The notes below the pieces were generated by a model. It saw nothing but the letters and a program-made list of their open reading frames with translations, was not told the origin of the DNA and made no database searches. From DATKUK01 sp035530655 (GTDB lineage: Bacteria > Planctomycetota > Phycisphaerae > UBA1845 > DATKUK01): a stretch of 64,000 nucleotides of DNA. Location of the stretch: positions 62,001 to 126,000 of the forward strand of contig DATKUK010000063.1 of the NCBI GenBank assembly GCA_035530655.1. Direction: 5' to 3'. A program made the translations under genes and the position numbers. Shown piece after piece: positions 44,151-54,100 of the stretch (position 1 is its first letter; every line of letters begins with the position of its first letter).

Positions 44151-44927
44151 ATGGCTGTGGCGATGACCATTGCCGGTTCCGACCCTTCGGGTGGGGCGGG
44201 TATCCAGGCCGATCTGAAGACCTTCCACCAGCACGGCGTCTACGGCATGAGTGTGCTGACGCTGCTGACCGTGCAGAACACGCGCGGTGTGTCCGCCGTC
44301 GAGGTGCTCGAGCCGGACTTCGTGGCCGCCCAGCTTGAGGCCGTACTTACGGACATCCCGCCCGCCGCAGCCAAGACCGGCGCTTTGGGCAACGCGGCGG
44401 TGATTGAGCGCCTGGCGGAGTATGCGGCGCGTTTCTCGTTTCCGCTGGTTGTCGACCCGGTGATGATCAGCAAACACGGCGCCAGACTGCTGACGGCTGA
44501 TGCATGCGAAGTGCTGCGGCGCAAGCTGCTGCGGCATGCCTTCCTGGTCACACCGAATCTGGACGAGGCGGCGAGTCTGGCGGCGATGGAGGTGGTGGAT
44601 CCGGATTCGATGGCCGAGGCGGCGGCGGCTATCGCCCGCATGGGGCCTCGCAACGTGCTGGTCAAGGGCGGGCACCTGCACGAGCAAGCTATGGATGTGC
44701 TGTGGTCTGCCGGTCACATCGAGCAGCTACCCGGTGAGCGGATCGACAGCAAGAACACGCACGGCACGGGCTGTGCGTACTCGGCTGCGATCACCGCAAG
44801 GCTGGCCCTCGGTCAGGACATTCGCCAAGCCGTACGCGGGGCAAAGCAATTCATCACCCGCGCCATCCGCACCAGTCCGGGTCTGGGCAGCGGGTTCGGG
44901 CCGACCAATCTGCACGCCGACGTTTGA
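44151..44927 (+). CDS. thiD: Bifunctional hydroxymethylpyrimidine kinase/phosphomethylpyrimidine kinase
   Basis: A 258-residue ribokinase-like enzyme. It starts VAMTIAGSDPSGGAGIQADLKTFHQHGVYG and has LTDIPPAAAKTGALG, VVDPVMISKHGARLL, VTPNLDEAASLA, VLVKGGHLHEQAMDVL and the DSKNTHGTGCAYSAAITARLALG catalytic Asp-Gly motif. It phosphorylates HMP twice to HMP-PP for thiamine synthesis. The start follows a GGAGGCAGAGCC stretch. No other thi gene is adjacent. Confidence 0.94.
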   Translation: MAVAMTIAGSDPSGGAGIQADLKTFHQHGVYGMSVLTLLTVQNTRGVSAVEVLEPDFVAAQLEAVLTDIPPAAAKTGALGNAAVIERLAEYAARFSFPLVVDPVMISKHGARLLTADACEVLRRKLLRHAFLVTPNLDEAASLAAMEVVDPDSMAEAAAAIARMGPRNVLVKGGHLHEQAMDVLWSAGHIEQLPGERIDSKNTHGTGCAYSAAITARLALGQDIRQAVRGAKQFITRAIRTSPGLGSGFGPTNLHADV

Positions 44928-44978
44928 GCGAAGCGCAGAGTAAGACGCCCGGTGGCATCGTCGGGCAGGCGTTTCCTG

Positions 44979-45977
44979 TTACGGCTGGGTTCGCGGGGGC
45001 AGCCGCAGCACGGCGGTGACGGGGAAGTGGTCGGAGGGGTATTGGCCGCCGCGGTTATCGTGAAGGATGTCGGCGTCCCGTACCGTCACGTCCGGGGTGA
45101 CGAAGATGTAGTCCACCTTCGGGCCGTTGCGTCGCCCGGCAAAGTCGTGGTATGTGCCGACCTGGTCGGCGTCGCGGTGGACAGTCCGAAACGCGTCCAC
45201 CACGCGCGGTGACGGCGCGGCAGCGGTGGCTGTCTGAGTCCGTGGCGGTAGCGGACGTCCGGTGAGCAGCAAAACGACGGAATTGTCTTCGACGGCATTG
45301 AAATCGCCCGTCAGAACCACCGGATCCGAGTGCGTTCGGCTGGCGACGCGCTCAGCCAAGAGCCGGACGCTTCGCTCCCTGGCGGGCTGATGCCCCGAGG
45401 AGAAGTGCACATTGAACAGGTAGAACGCCTGATCGCCGTTGCGGTCGTGCAGGTGTGCCCAGGTGCAGGTTCGCGGAAACTTATTGCCCCAGTGCATCGA
45501 GCCGGGCACCTCGGGCGTTTCGGAGAACCAGAACGTTCCTTGCTCGCCCACGCTGAAACGGTCCAGCCGATACAGAATCGCGCAGTACTCGCCGAGCTTC
45601 TCGCCGAACCGTCCTACACCTACCTCGCCGTAGTGCGGCAGCGCGGCGTGGATATCGTCCAGTTGGGCGCGGTTGGCCTCCTGCAAGCCGATCAGGTCCG
45701 GCTCATGTCGCCTGATTACGTCGAAGACGATGTCGCGGCGATTCCGCCAGTAGTTGCGGGTGTCGTGCAGCGAGTGCATCCGTGGCTTGAACCACCGGCC
45801 GTAGACGTGCGTAAGAAGCTCATCGACTCCGTCGCCCCCGAGCCGGACATTGAAGGACATGACACGGATGTCGCCGTCGCAGCGTGCCGGCTGTGAAGAG
45901 GTTTGGGCGCGGACTACGACCGCGCCGGCCGTCAGGACGGTGCACAGCACGGCGGCGACGGATCGACTCGTGCACAT
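44979..45977 (-). CDS. Secreted EEP-family (endonuclease/exonuclease/phosphatase) protein
   Basis: A 332-residue protein with a cleavable-looking N-terminus (SVAAVLCTVLTAGAVVVRAQ). The EEP-fold motifs are IRVMSFNVRLGGDG, DLIGLQEANRAQLDD, YLFNVHFSSGHQPA, VVLTGDFNAVEDNS, and SDHFPVTAVLRL at the end. It shares the fold with 32376-33113, but that one has no signal peptide. It is likely periplasmic or secreted; the bond cut (nucleic acid, sphingomyelin-like or other phosphodiester) is not predictable. It converges with thiD. Confidence 0.88.
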   Translation of the reverse strand: MCTSRSVAAVLCTVLTAGAVVVRAQTSSQPARCDGDIRVMSFNVRLGGDGVDELLTHVYGRWFKPRMHSLHDTRNYWRNRRDIVFDVIRRHEPDLIGLQEANRAQLDDIHAALPHYGEVGVGRFGEKLGEYCAILYRLDRFSVGEQGTFWFSETPEVPGSMHWGNKFPRTCTWAHLHDRNGDQAFYLFNVHFSSGHQPARERSVRLLAERVASRTHSDPVVLTGDFNAVEDNSVVLLLTGRPLPPRTQTATAAAPSPRVVDAFRTVHRDADQVGTYHDFAGRRNGPKVDYIFVTPDVTVRDADILHDNRGGQYPSDHFPVTAVLRLPPRTQP

Positions 45978-45999
45978 CTCGGTGCTTCCGATGCGGACT

Positions 46000-47379
46000 T
46001 CAGAATCCGGGCAGAAACTCTCGCTCGGCCTCGAACAACTCGCCGACCATCTGCTTGATCTCGGCGGGGCAGCACACCGCAGCCGTCAGCGGGTCGAGCA
46101 TCAGCGCGTGGACAGCCGCCTCGCGCGACTTCTCGATGCAGGCCGTCGCCGCCAGGTCGTACATCCGCATGTTCCAGTCGCATACGGCTGCGCACTGAGA
46201 TGGAAGCGGGCCGAAGTGCGTCGGATGCACCCCGTTGCGGTCGACCATGCACGCTACCTCGACCACGCCGCCCTGCGGCAGATTCTCGATCAGCCCGGTG
46301 TTGGGCATCGTGCCGTAGATGGTGATCGGATCGTGCGTTTCCATGGCCTGGACGATGTAGCTGGCGTATTCCCAGGAGCGGTCCAGCGAAACCTCCTCCT
46401 CGCCGGCAAGGATTTTGCGGTTCATGGCGTCGTGGTTGGCCCGCCACTTCGGCCAGCCGTCGGCGTAGAAGCTGCTGGCCCCGCGGTATCCCTCGCGGCA
46501 GTACTTCTTGATCAACTCCGGGCGCTTGCGGTAGTAGGGCAGGTACTCGCTGAGATGTCCGCTCGACTCGGTGATGAAGTATCCGAAGTGCTGCATCATG
46601 TCGAAGCGAACGACGTCCTGCTCGTACAGTTCCGGGTCGTTTTGGATCTTCCGACACAGTACGGGATAGAGGTCTTCGCCGTTGTGCCTCAGCTCGGTGA
46701 ACCAGGCCAGGTGGTTGATACCGCCGCACTTCCACCGCATTTCAGCGTATGGCACGTCGGCGTAGCGGGCGAGGCCGTGACTGGTGCCCTGCACGCTGTG
46801 GCAGAGCCCGACGAGGTTGGCGCCGCTGGTGCGTGCCGAGGCCAGGCACATGATGCTCATCGGGTTGGTGTAGTTGAGAATCCAGGTGTCGGGACAGAGT
46901 TCTTCGATGTCCTTGAGCACATCGAGGAACACCGGCACCGTTCGCAGGGCCTTGAACAGGCCGCCGGGCCCGATCGTGTCGCCGATGCACTGCTCGACGC
47001 CGTACTTGGCGGGGATGTCGTTGTCGTGCCGGACGCACTGCAAGCCGCTTACCTCGATGCAGTTGATGATGTAGTCGGCGTCGGCCAGCACCTTGCGTCG
47101 ATCGGGTGACGCGCTGACCGTCCAGCGCTTGCCCATTTTCCCGACGATCATCTCGGCGATCTGGTGCTGCAACTCCAGACGTTCCTCGTCGATGTCCACC
47201 AAGGCCATCTCGCCGATGTCGGCGCCGGGGATGCTCATCACGTCGGCGAAGAGACGGCGGAAAAAGGCGCTGCCCGCGCCGAGGAAGACGACCTTGATGG
47301 GTCGCTGTACCGCCGGCAGGATGCCCAGGTTGTCGGCCTTCTGCATGTGGGCCTCGTGCCCTTCCACTTTTTTCGACAT
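46000..47379 (-). CDS. GH4-family alpha-glucosidase/alpha-galactosidase-like enzyme
   Basis: A 459-residue NAD+- and metal-dependent glycosidase of family GH4. It starts with the Rossmann dinucleotide fold IKVVFLGAGSAFFRRLFADVM and LVDIDEERLELQHQIAEMI, then shows NYTNPMSIMCLAS, the GLCHSVQGTSHGLA motif (Cys and His metal ligands), and CGGINHLAWFTEL. The true start may be at MQKADNLG (about 12 codons in). GH4 uses NAD+ to oxidise C3 of the sugar, then beta-elimination. Substrate (alpha-glucoside, galactoside or galacturonide) is not predictable. Cytoplasmic. Confidence 0.92.
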   Translation of the reverse strand: MSKKVEGHEAHMQKADNLGILPAVQRPIKVVFLGAGSAFFRRLFADVMSIPGADIGEMALVDIDEERLELQHQIAEMIVGKMGKRWTVSASPDRRKVLADADYIINCIEVSGLQCVRHDNDIPAKYGVEQCIGDTIGPGGLFKALRTVPVFLDVLKDIEELCPDTWILNYTNPMSIMCLASARTSGANLVGLCHSVQGTSHGLARYADVPYAEMRWKCGGINHLAWFTELRHNGEDLYPVLCRKIQNDPELYEQDVVRFDMMQHFGYFITESSGHLSEYLPYYRKRPELIKKYCREGYRGASSFYADGWPKWRANHDAMNRKILAGEEEVSLDRSWEYASYIVQAMETHDPITIYGTMPNTGLIENLPQGGVVEVACMVDRNGVHPTHFGPLPSQCAAVCDWNMRMYDLAATACIEKSREAAVHALMLDPLTAAVCCPAEIKQMVGELFEAEREFLPGF

Positions 47380-47915
47380 TACAAATACCTTTCCTTTGTC
47401 CTACGCCGGCTGCTCGGGCCGACCGTGGCCGGGCATCTTACAATCGCCGACGGCCGAGTGCAAAAAAGGGGCTGCCTTCGGTCAGGCCACAACGGGGCCA
47501 GAAGCGAACCGCGCCGGATTTCGCAGATGAGTCGCCGGTTCGGGGCGATCCTCGACTTGGATGTACGTACGTATGAAGATGTGGCGGCTGCAATCCTGAG
47601 TGATGTGTTTGATGGGTGAGCGCAGGATCAAGGCTTGCCGATGCGCATTGCCCCTGGTCTTCGGCTGGAGTTCTGCGAGGTACGCGTACGAGTTGGCGAG
47701 GCATGCATCAGATGTCTGGCTGGTAGGAACCCCAGTCTGGTGCGGGCAACAGCTTGTAGCCAGTCCAGCCTGAAATTGGCCGGCTGGTTGCTGTCCGGGT
47801 GCCGCACCCGCTCAGCCTTGCATCTTCCGGGCGGATCAGGATTTTGTGTCGCAAAGGGCCGTCGGCGCGCACTATAGGGTGAGGATTCGAATCCCTCATC
47901 GTTGGAGACAGGTCC
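47380..47915. other. About 540-base gap without a recognised gene
   Basis: Open frames here (to about 90 codons) give no family-like protein. One minus-strand frame contains MRDSNPHPIV, which resembles artefact peptides antisense to tRNA-like sequence, and the stretch GGATTCGAATCCC near 47882 looks like a T-arm, but no cloverleaf or acceptor stem could be built. The segment just before the sigma-factor ATG has a TATAGG that could be a -10 box. Otherwise nothing is seen. Confidence 0.5.
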
Positions 47916-48461
47916 ATGTGCCGAACTGATCGAGAATACGTCGAATGCTGCCTGGACGGGCACCCGGACACGTTCCGCCAACTGGTCGTACGGTATCAGG
48001 GCGTGCTGCTGTCGTACCTGACCGGGCGGCTGGGCGACCGGGACCGAGCCGAGGAAGCGGCCCAGGAGACGTTGGTGCGGGCCTATTTCGGCCTGTCGAA
48101 GCTGAAGCAGGCGGAAACGTTCTGCTCGTGGCTGCTGGGGATTGCCACCCGGGTAGCAGGGCAGCAGCAGCGGGTAGACCATCGACGGCGAGAGGTCGCC
48201 CGGGCCTGGGCCGAACGCGGACCGGACCCGGAACTGTCGCAGGACTACGGCCTGGAACGGGCGGTAGCGGGCCTCCCCGAGCCGTACCGGCAGGTGACGC
48301 TGCTGCGGTATTACGGCGGGCTGTCGTGTGCCCAGGTGGCCGAGGAGTTGGAGGTGCCCCTGGGTACGGTGACCAAACAACTCTCGCGGGCCTACGGCCT
48401 GCTGCGAGAGACGCTGCGTCAGGGCCAGGACGCCGACGAAGATCGTGAGGTGCTTCGATGA
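47916..48461 (+). CDS. ECF RNA polymerase sigma factor
   Basis: A 181-residue sigma-70-family factor. Region 2 is FRQLVVRYQGVLLSYLTGRLGDRDRAEEAAQETLVRAYFG and region 4 is LPEPYRQVTLLRYYGGLSCAQVAEELEVPLGTVTKQLSRAYGLLRETL. Its stop TGA overlaps the ATG of the next gene by four bases (ATGA), so translation is coupled with the anti-sigma gene. The two ECF sigma factors of this window (also 23057-23692) are distinct sequences. Confidence 0.94.
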   Translation: MCRTDREYVECCLDGHPDTFRQLVVRYQGVLLSYLTGRLGDRDRAEEAAQETLVRAYFGLSKLKQAETFCSWLLGIATRVAGQQQRVDHRRREVARAWAERGPDPELSQDYGLERAVAGLPEPYRQVTLLRYYGGLSCAQVAEELEVPLGTVTKQLSRAYGLLRETLRQGQDADEDREVLR

Positions 48462-49786
48462 ACTGCGCCGAATGCCGAGAGGAACTGGTTGCCTACGTCG
48501 AAGGGCTGTCGGGCCCCCAGAGCCGGCAGGATGTCGCGCGGCATCTGGAAGAGTGTGCGGCCTGCCGCGACGAGCTGGCCGAGCTGACCGAGCTGCGCGA
48601 CCGTCTGGTCGAGGACGGACAGGCTGTGGGGCATCGGTCTCTCGAAACCCCGGTGATGGACAGGATCGTTCGGGAGGGAACCTTTAAGCTAAGGACATTT
48701 CAGATGAGAAAGAGATATGGAAGAGCGGGTATTGGTCTCGTCGCGGCCGTGGCGGCTGTGACGGCGCTGGTGGTCGTGTGGCCGGGACCCGGCAACGGTG
48801 TGGCGACGGCGGCCGAGGTGCTGGCCCGAGGCATCGACGCCATTGCCCATCTGCAGTCGGTCTACATCCAGGCGCGGATGCGGACCATCGCCCAGGACAA
48901 CTTCGAACTGATCGGGCTGGACTACGATTTCGTAGACCACCAGATCTGGAAGCAGTTCGGCGACCTGCCCCGCTGGCGGATCGAGAAGCCGGGACGTGTG
49001 GTGGTCATGGACGGCGAATCGGCTCTGCTGTGGATCAAGTCGGCCAACAAGGCCTTCAAGGCAGGCCCGAACTCGGGGGTCGTTGAGTGGTTGCGGCCGC
49101 TGCTCGATCCGCACAATGTGCTCGAGAGCGAGCAGCGCCTGGCCCAGGAGCGGGGATCGGAGTTGAGCCTTTCCCGCGAGAAGGGCTCGGACGGCAGGGG
49201 CGAACTGGTGCTGACCGTCGAAGCCAAAGCCCGGGGCGACTTCACCAATGACTGGCTGAAAAACAAGTCGATCTCGGCTTCGGACAACCGCCGGGTCTAT
49301 CGGTTCGACGCCGACACGCATCTTCTGAAGGCGTTGCAGGTGTACGTGCACGCCGAGACGGGAGACGTGCTGGTGTTCGAGATCACGCAGATCGACTACG
49401 ACGCCGACATCGATCCGTCGCTGTTCTCGCTGACGCTGCCGGAGGACGTGGTGTGGTTCCAACGGCCCGACGTGCTGCCGGACAACGAGACGTACGCCGG
49501 CATGGAGCCCGACGAAGCGGTCCGCGCGTTCTTCCAGGCCTGCGCCGATGAAGACTGGGATGAGGTATTGAAGTACTGGCCGATGACCGCGCTCAGTCAG
49601 GAATTCAAGGAGGGCCTTGGTGGGCTGGAGATCGTCAGCCTCGGCAAGCCGTTCCAGTCGGGCCGGTATCCAGGCTGGTTTGTCCCGTACGAGATCAAGC
49701 TGAAATCCGGCAACGTCAGGAAGTGGAACCTGGCGATCCGCAATGACAATCCGGCGAAACGCTGGCAGGCGGATGGGGGCCTCTAA
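48458..49786 (+). CDS. Zinc-finger anti-sigma factor with a LolA/RseB-like periplasmic region
   Basis: A 442-residue protein overlapping the ECF gene by ATGA. The N-terminus has the anti-sigma zinc-finger NCAECREELVAYVEGL...VARHLEECAACRDELAE (HxxxCxxC). A TM segment is IGLVAAVAAVTALVVVW near 90-110. The periplasmic part begins LARGIDAIAHLQSVYIQARM, then has WRIEKPGRVVVMDGESALLWI and later YRFDADTHLLKALQVYVHAETG, which look like a LolA/RseB-type beta domain; the end (PDEAVRAFFQACADEDWDEVLKYW) resembles a small NTF2-like domain. It holds the partner sigma at the membrane until an envelope signal arrives. The fine function is inferred from family. Confidence 0.85.
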   Translation: MNCAECREELVAYVEGLSGPQSRQDVARHLEECAACRDELAELTELRDRLVEDGQAVGHRSLETPVMDRIVREGTFKLRTFQMRKRYGRAGIGLVAAVAAVTALVVVWPGPGNGVATAAEVLARGIDAIAHLQSVYIQARMRTIAQDNFELIGLDYDFVDHQIWKQFGDLPRWRIEKPGRVVVMDGESALLWIKSANKAFKAGPNSGVVEWLRPLLDPHNVLESEQRLAQERGSELSLSREKGSDGRGELVLTVEAKARGDFTNDWLKNKSISASDNRRVYRFDADTHLLKALQVYVHAETGDVLVFEITQIDYDADIDPSLFSLTLPEDVVWFQRPDVLPDNETYAGMEPDEAVRAFFQACADEDWDEVLKYWPMTALSQEFKEGLGGLEIVSLGKPFQSGRYPGWFVPYEIKLKSGNVRKWNLAIRNDNPAKRWQADGGL

Positions 49787-49807
49787 GGCGGCCAGCAGTT
49801 TTCGTGC

Positions 49808-49841
49808 AGCGGACGCGGCGAGAGACTTCGTCGCGTCCGCT
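49808..49841 (+). terminator. Long hairpin between convergent genes, possible terminator
   Basis: A 14-base stem AGCGGACGCGGCGA / TCGTCGCGTCCGCT (one G-T pair) with a GAGACT loop lies between the anti-sigma gene and the convergent nitrilase-family gene. It is followed by CTTATTG on the plus strand, a weak T-run, so it may terminate the sigma operon. No T-run is seen on the minus side. Confidence 0.6.
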
Positions 49842-49842
49842 C

Positions 49843-50751
49843 TTATTGTGCTCGATCGGCGGCTCGGTCGTACTGGAACGCCGGGGCGGATCGAAGGCAT
49901 GCCTTCTGCAATTGCTCGTCGACCAGATCGCGGTAGGCCCCCGGCCGGCGGGCACGCAGAGTTGGCTCGTCGCCCGGGAAGCACTGTCGCTGAAGCGCCG
50001 GGTCGAGCGACACCGTCAGATGTTGACGCCGACCCACGCGCCCCCGCGACTCGCCGATCATTCGGCCAAGCGGGTCGATCGCGCAGCAGATGCCGCTGTA
50101 GCCCCACTCGGGTGGACGGCCGGGTACGTGGGGCTGGGCGTGGCTGACCGACAGCACGAACAGCCGGTTGTCTTGCGCTCGCGCTCGCAGGGCGACCAAT
50201 CGCTCCAGCCGCCATGCCGCTCGGCTGAGCGGCAGCGAGGTAAACGGCGCCAAGAGCAACTCAGCCCCACGCAGGGCCAGGATGCGGGCGCACTCCGGCA
50301 GCATGTTGTCACGGCAGATGGAGATGCCGACGCGAACGAACCCCAGATCGAAGACGGGAAAGAGCTGCCGATCGCGACTGGATTGGCGACCTTCGTGAAC
50401 CTTGCGGTACGCACCGAGCATGCCTTTCGGCCCAACCAGCGCCTGGGTGACGTACACGTTGCCCCGGTTGCGCTCGTAGAGACCAACGGCCAGGACCAGC
50501 TTCGTCCGCCGTGCGATGCGTCCGAGTTCGCGCATGGGCGGGCTGCCCAGCTCGAGCGCTACGTCTTCTACGCACGGTGTTTTGGCCGACGTGGGCCAGT
50601 CGGCCCCGGTCAGGCAGCACTCGGGCAACAGCAACAGGCGGGCCTGCTCGGCGGCGGCGCGTTCGGCTGCGTTGCGGATCTTCGCCAGGTTCGCATCGAT
50701 CTGGGCCCATCGGGCCGACGTCGACGCAACTGAGACCTTAATGGCTTTCAT
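49843..50751 (-). CDS. Carbon-nitrogen hydrolase (nitrilase/amidase family)
   Basis: A 302-residue protein. The catalytic Glu is in RLLLLPECCLTG, the Lys in GAYRKVHEG and the nucleophile Cys in GISICRDNMLPE, giving the Glu-Lys-Cys triad of the superfamily. The start MKAIKVSVAS at 50749-50751 was preferred over a start three codons earlier. Substrates in this family include amides, nitriles and beta-ureido compounds; which one applies here is not known. It is a single gene on the minus strand. Confidence 0.92.
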   Translation of the reverse strand: MKAIKVSVASTSARWAQIDANLAKIRNAAERAAAEQARLLLLPECCLTGADWPTSAKTPCVEDVALELGSPPMRELGRIARRTKLVLAVGLYERNRGNVYVTQALVGPKGMLGAYRKVHEGRQSSRDRQLFPVFDLGFVRVGISICRDNMLPECARILALRGAELLLAPFTSLPLSRAAWRLERLVALRARAQDNRLFVLSVSHAQPHVPGRPPEWGYSGICCAIDPLGRMIGESRGRVGRRQHLTVSLDPALQRQCFPGDEPTLRARRPGAYRDLVDEQLQKACLRSAPAFQYDRAADRAQ

Positions 50752-51192
50752 ATCAGGCACCTTTGCCGAATCAGCGACTCGGCGTCTCTCTCGGCACAGG
50801 ACCGAACTGCTCGACCCGCCGGCCCATCTTCAGGATGCGTTCGAAAGGGGCGGCCGGCTGGCGCGGACCACATCGTCGGGCGTACCCCCGCGCATGGCCG
50901 TCAACATCCGCTCTTTAGACGTCATGGTTGCTGCTATCCGCGCCCGGTGTTTCTTGCGCCGAAGCATTCGACGCCCGTTCGCTGCTGAGTCAAATGTCGT
51001 ACGACACGATGTCTGTCAAGGCGCTCCGGCCGACGCCTGCGACCAGGGCGGTCACATCGGCAGGCACCCGAGCATTGACGTCGAGCATATCTGGCATTAT
51101 TAGTGTCTGTAGATCGAAGGGGCAGATTCTGTAGTAGTCGTTGCAGTGCGGATGATCCCGGTCCTCGAAGCGGGCGGGATCAGGGGACTATC
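50752..51192. other. About 440-base gap before the MPE-NACHT-FGE gene, holding a URO-D remnant
   Basis: The only recognisable coding sequence is a short URO-D-like N-terminal fragment on the minus strand (50830-50925, listed separately). The remaining sequence carries no family-like frame. The last part should hold the promoter of the large gene; no clear -35/-10 boxes are proposed. Confidence 0.5.
50830..50925 (-). pseudogene. URO-D-family methyltransferase N-terminal remnant
   Basis: A 31-codon frame reads MTSKERMLTAMRGGTPDDVV then a short run to a TGA. The first 20 residues look like the start of URO-D/corrinoid-methyltransferase-like proteins (M-T-S-K-E-R-M-L-T-A-x-R-G-G-x-P-D-R-V); the intact URO-D-like gene later in the window begins similarly (MTGRERIQAAFQFQPTDRV). 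Homology is lost after about 17 residues, so this is likely a broken gene fragment, perhaps by internal deletion. The evidence is short and could be chance. Confidence 0.4.
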
Positions 51193-54100
51193 GTGGCTCG
51201 CACGCAGGGACAAGGCAAGTCGTCGTCGGACGATCCGATCCGAATCCTGCACCTTTCGGACTTCCATTTCAGCGCCAAACGTTGCTGGGACTCGGACTCG
51301 GTGCTTGCCAGACTCACAGAGGCCATTGCCGAGATGGTCAGCGGCGGCCTCGCCCCCGACGTCGTGGCCATCACCGGCGACATCGCGCACAAGGGGTGCG
51401 CCGAAGACTACGAGCAGGCCCGCCGCTGGATCGATGACAAGCTGCGCCCGGTGCTTCCGAGGCGGTTTCCGCCCGACAGGATCCTCATCGTACCCGGCAA
51501 CCACGACGTCGACCGCGAGGCCGTGAACCTAACCGCTCGCGCCGTCCAGTCTGAACTGAGCGTCGGGGTCGACCAGGACGCCATCGCAGAGGTGTTGCAG
51601 GACCCGGAGCAGCGAGATGTCCTGCTCAAGCGTCATAACGCCTACATGGACTTCGCCAACGCCCTGCGCAAGGCAGCCGACGCACTCGACGTCCCCTGGT
51701 GGTCGACCACGCTGAAGCTGCGCGGGCAGCGCGTGCACGTCGCCGGGCTGTGTTCCTCGTGGACGTCGTGGTGCGACGAAGACGACGCCAAGCTCTTGGT
51801 CGGACGGTGGCAGGTCAACGAACTGCTCAAGGGGTCCAACAGCGCCGACTGGTCGGTTGCCCTGCTGCACCATCCCTGGGCCTCGCTCGTCCCTTCTGAC
51901 GCGGAAGAAGTCGAGGCCGAGGTACACCGCCGCTGCCATGTCGTCCTGCGCGGGCATCTGCACAGGCAGCGGTCCCGCGCGATCTACGATCCCGGCGACG
52001 TGTGCCTCGAACTGGCAGCAGGCTCGGCCTACGCCGGCAGTCGCTACCCCAACGCCTTCCAGCTTGTGACACTCCACCCGGACCAGCACAGAGTGGACGT
52101 GCATTTCTGGCTGTGGCGGGACGGACGATGGATTCCCGATCGCAACGCGTATCCCCAGTTGCGCGACAACGTGGCGACCTTCCTGCTGGATGTTCCGCCT
52201 GCCGCGGCGGCGCCTGCCGTGCAGGCAAGGCCCGTCGACATCGGCAACTACCTCCGCTCGCTGCGAGAGCGCACGGCCTATATCGACATCCGAGGCCTCC
52301 AGGTCGGCAGCGGCAGGGCGAATCGCTTCCTGATTGACGAGCTATACATCCCGCTGACCACATCCGCCCCTGCAAGGGACAAAGACCCCAAGCGCGACAC
52401 CGTGCGCGACCTCCGCGTCGAGCTGGACGAAGCCCTCGAAAATCGCCGCCTGGTCATCGTGGGCGATCCCGGTGCGGGTAAGACCACCTTCCTCTGCCGT
52501 ATCGCCAACCTGCTCTGTCGAGCCCTGATGGGCGACGACCCCGCCGCCCGCCGGCGCCTGAGACTTGACGGCAAACCGTTTCCCATCCTGATCCGGCTCG
52601 CCGAGCTGGCCGAGCACATCGAGGGTTGTCGCCGCCGCGACAACGGCCCGGTGCCCGCCGATTCGCCCGCCTGGCTGCCACACTTTCTCGCCACAACAAG
52701 CGAGGAATCCGGAGCGGGTCTGGACGAGTCGTTCTTCCGCGAGCAACTTCAGGGTGGGTCGGCCATGGTCCTGCTCGACGGGCTGGACGAAGCGGCGTCC
52801 GAGCGGCAGCGCAAGTTGCTGGCGAGCCTCGTGCAAAAGGCCAGCCGCGACGCATACGGCAAATGCCGGTTCGTGCTCACCAGCCGGCCCGCCGCCTACC
52901 AGGGCGAGGCGGTACTGCCCGACTTTGCCCACGCTCGGATCGACGCGCTGGAGCCCGAGGCCATCGAGACGTTCCTCACGCGTTGGTGCGAAGCTCTGTT
53001 CGCCGACAGCCCCGCCCAGCTACGAGGGCACCTGCGGGAGCTGCTGGTCGCGCTTCGGCGGCCCGAGATCCGGCGGATGGCCCGCAACCCGGTGATGTTG
53101 ACCGCGCTGGCGGTGGTTCACTGGAACGAGAAGCGCCTGCCCGAGCAGCGGGCCGACCTCTACGAGTCGATCATCCTCTGGCTGGCTCGTTCGCGTGAAG
53201 ACAGGCCGGGCCGCCCGCCGCCGGAGCGCTGCGTCGCCCTGCACCAGGAATTGGCCCTGGCCATGCAGGATCACCCCGACGGGCGGCAGATGCAGGTGCC
53301 CAGGTACTGGGCCGGCACGGCGATCGCCCGGGAGTCGCGCGATGAGCCGGAGCACGAACGAGTCCGCCTAGCCGACGCTTTCCTGCGCCAGGATGAGTTG
53401 GACAGCGGCATCGTCGTCGGTCGCGGCGACCACGTGCGATTCTGGCACCTGACCTTTCAGGAGTACCTGGCGGCCAGGGCCATGGGCTCACGGAGCGAAG
53501 ACGAGCAGCGCGGGCTGCTGTTCGCTCAGCCGCAGAAGTTGTATGAGCCTCAGTGGCGCGAGACTGTCCTGTTGCTGGCCGGCGTCCTCCATCACCAGGG
53601 GGTCCGCCGCGTCGACGCGATGTTCTCGGCCATCCTCGACGGTCTCGACCAAGACGCTTCGCTGGCCGATCAGGCGAGGTGTTTCGGGCTTCTCGGTGCG
53701 GCCGTTCGGGATCTGGGGCCGGTCAACTACAAGCCCGCCGATAGGCGCTATCAGCGTGTGGCCGACGAGGTGATGGGCATTTTCGATGCAGAGCGGTCGC
53801 GATCGGTCGACATCAAGGTGGCCATCGCCGCCGCCGAGGCGCTGGGCCAGGCGGGCGACCCGCGGCTCACCGACCGCGCCCTCGACGCGAACTGGGTCGA
53901 CATCCCCGCGGGTGACTTTTTGATGGGAGCCCAGCGCGACGACTCTTCGCAACCCAACTACAACCCCGAGGCATACCCCGACGAGTCGCCCGTCCACAAA
54001 GTACGTCTGGCGGCCTACCGCATCGCGCGATATCCCGTGACCGTCGCCGAGTACGCCCGCTTCGTCGAAGACGGCGGCTATGCAAACGAGCAGCATTGGC

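Noticed and set aside
42431..44170. A 579-codon minus-strand open frame across rho
   Set aside because: Entirely antisense to rho, with no recognisable domain.
47708..47971. MRDSNPHPIV-type small minus-strand frame and a T-arm-like GGATTCGAATCCC
   Set aside because: No cloverleaf, acceptor stem or anticodon arm could be built; the peptide is a typical artefact.
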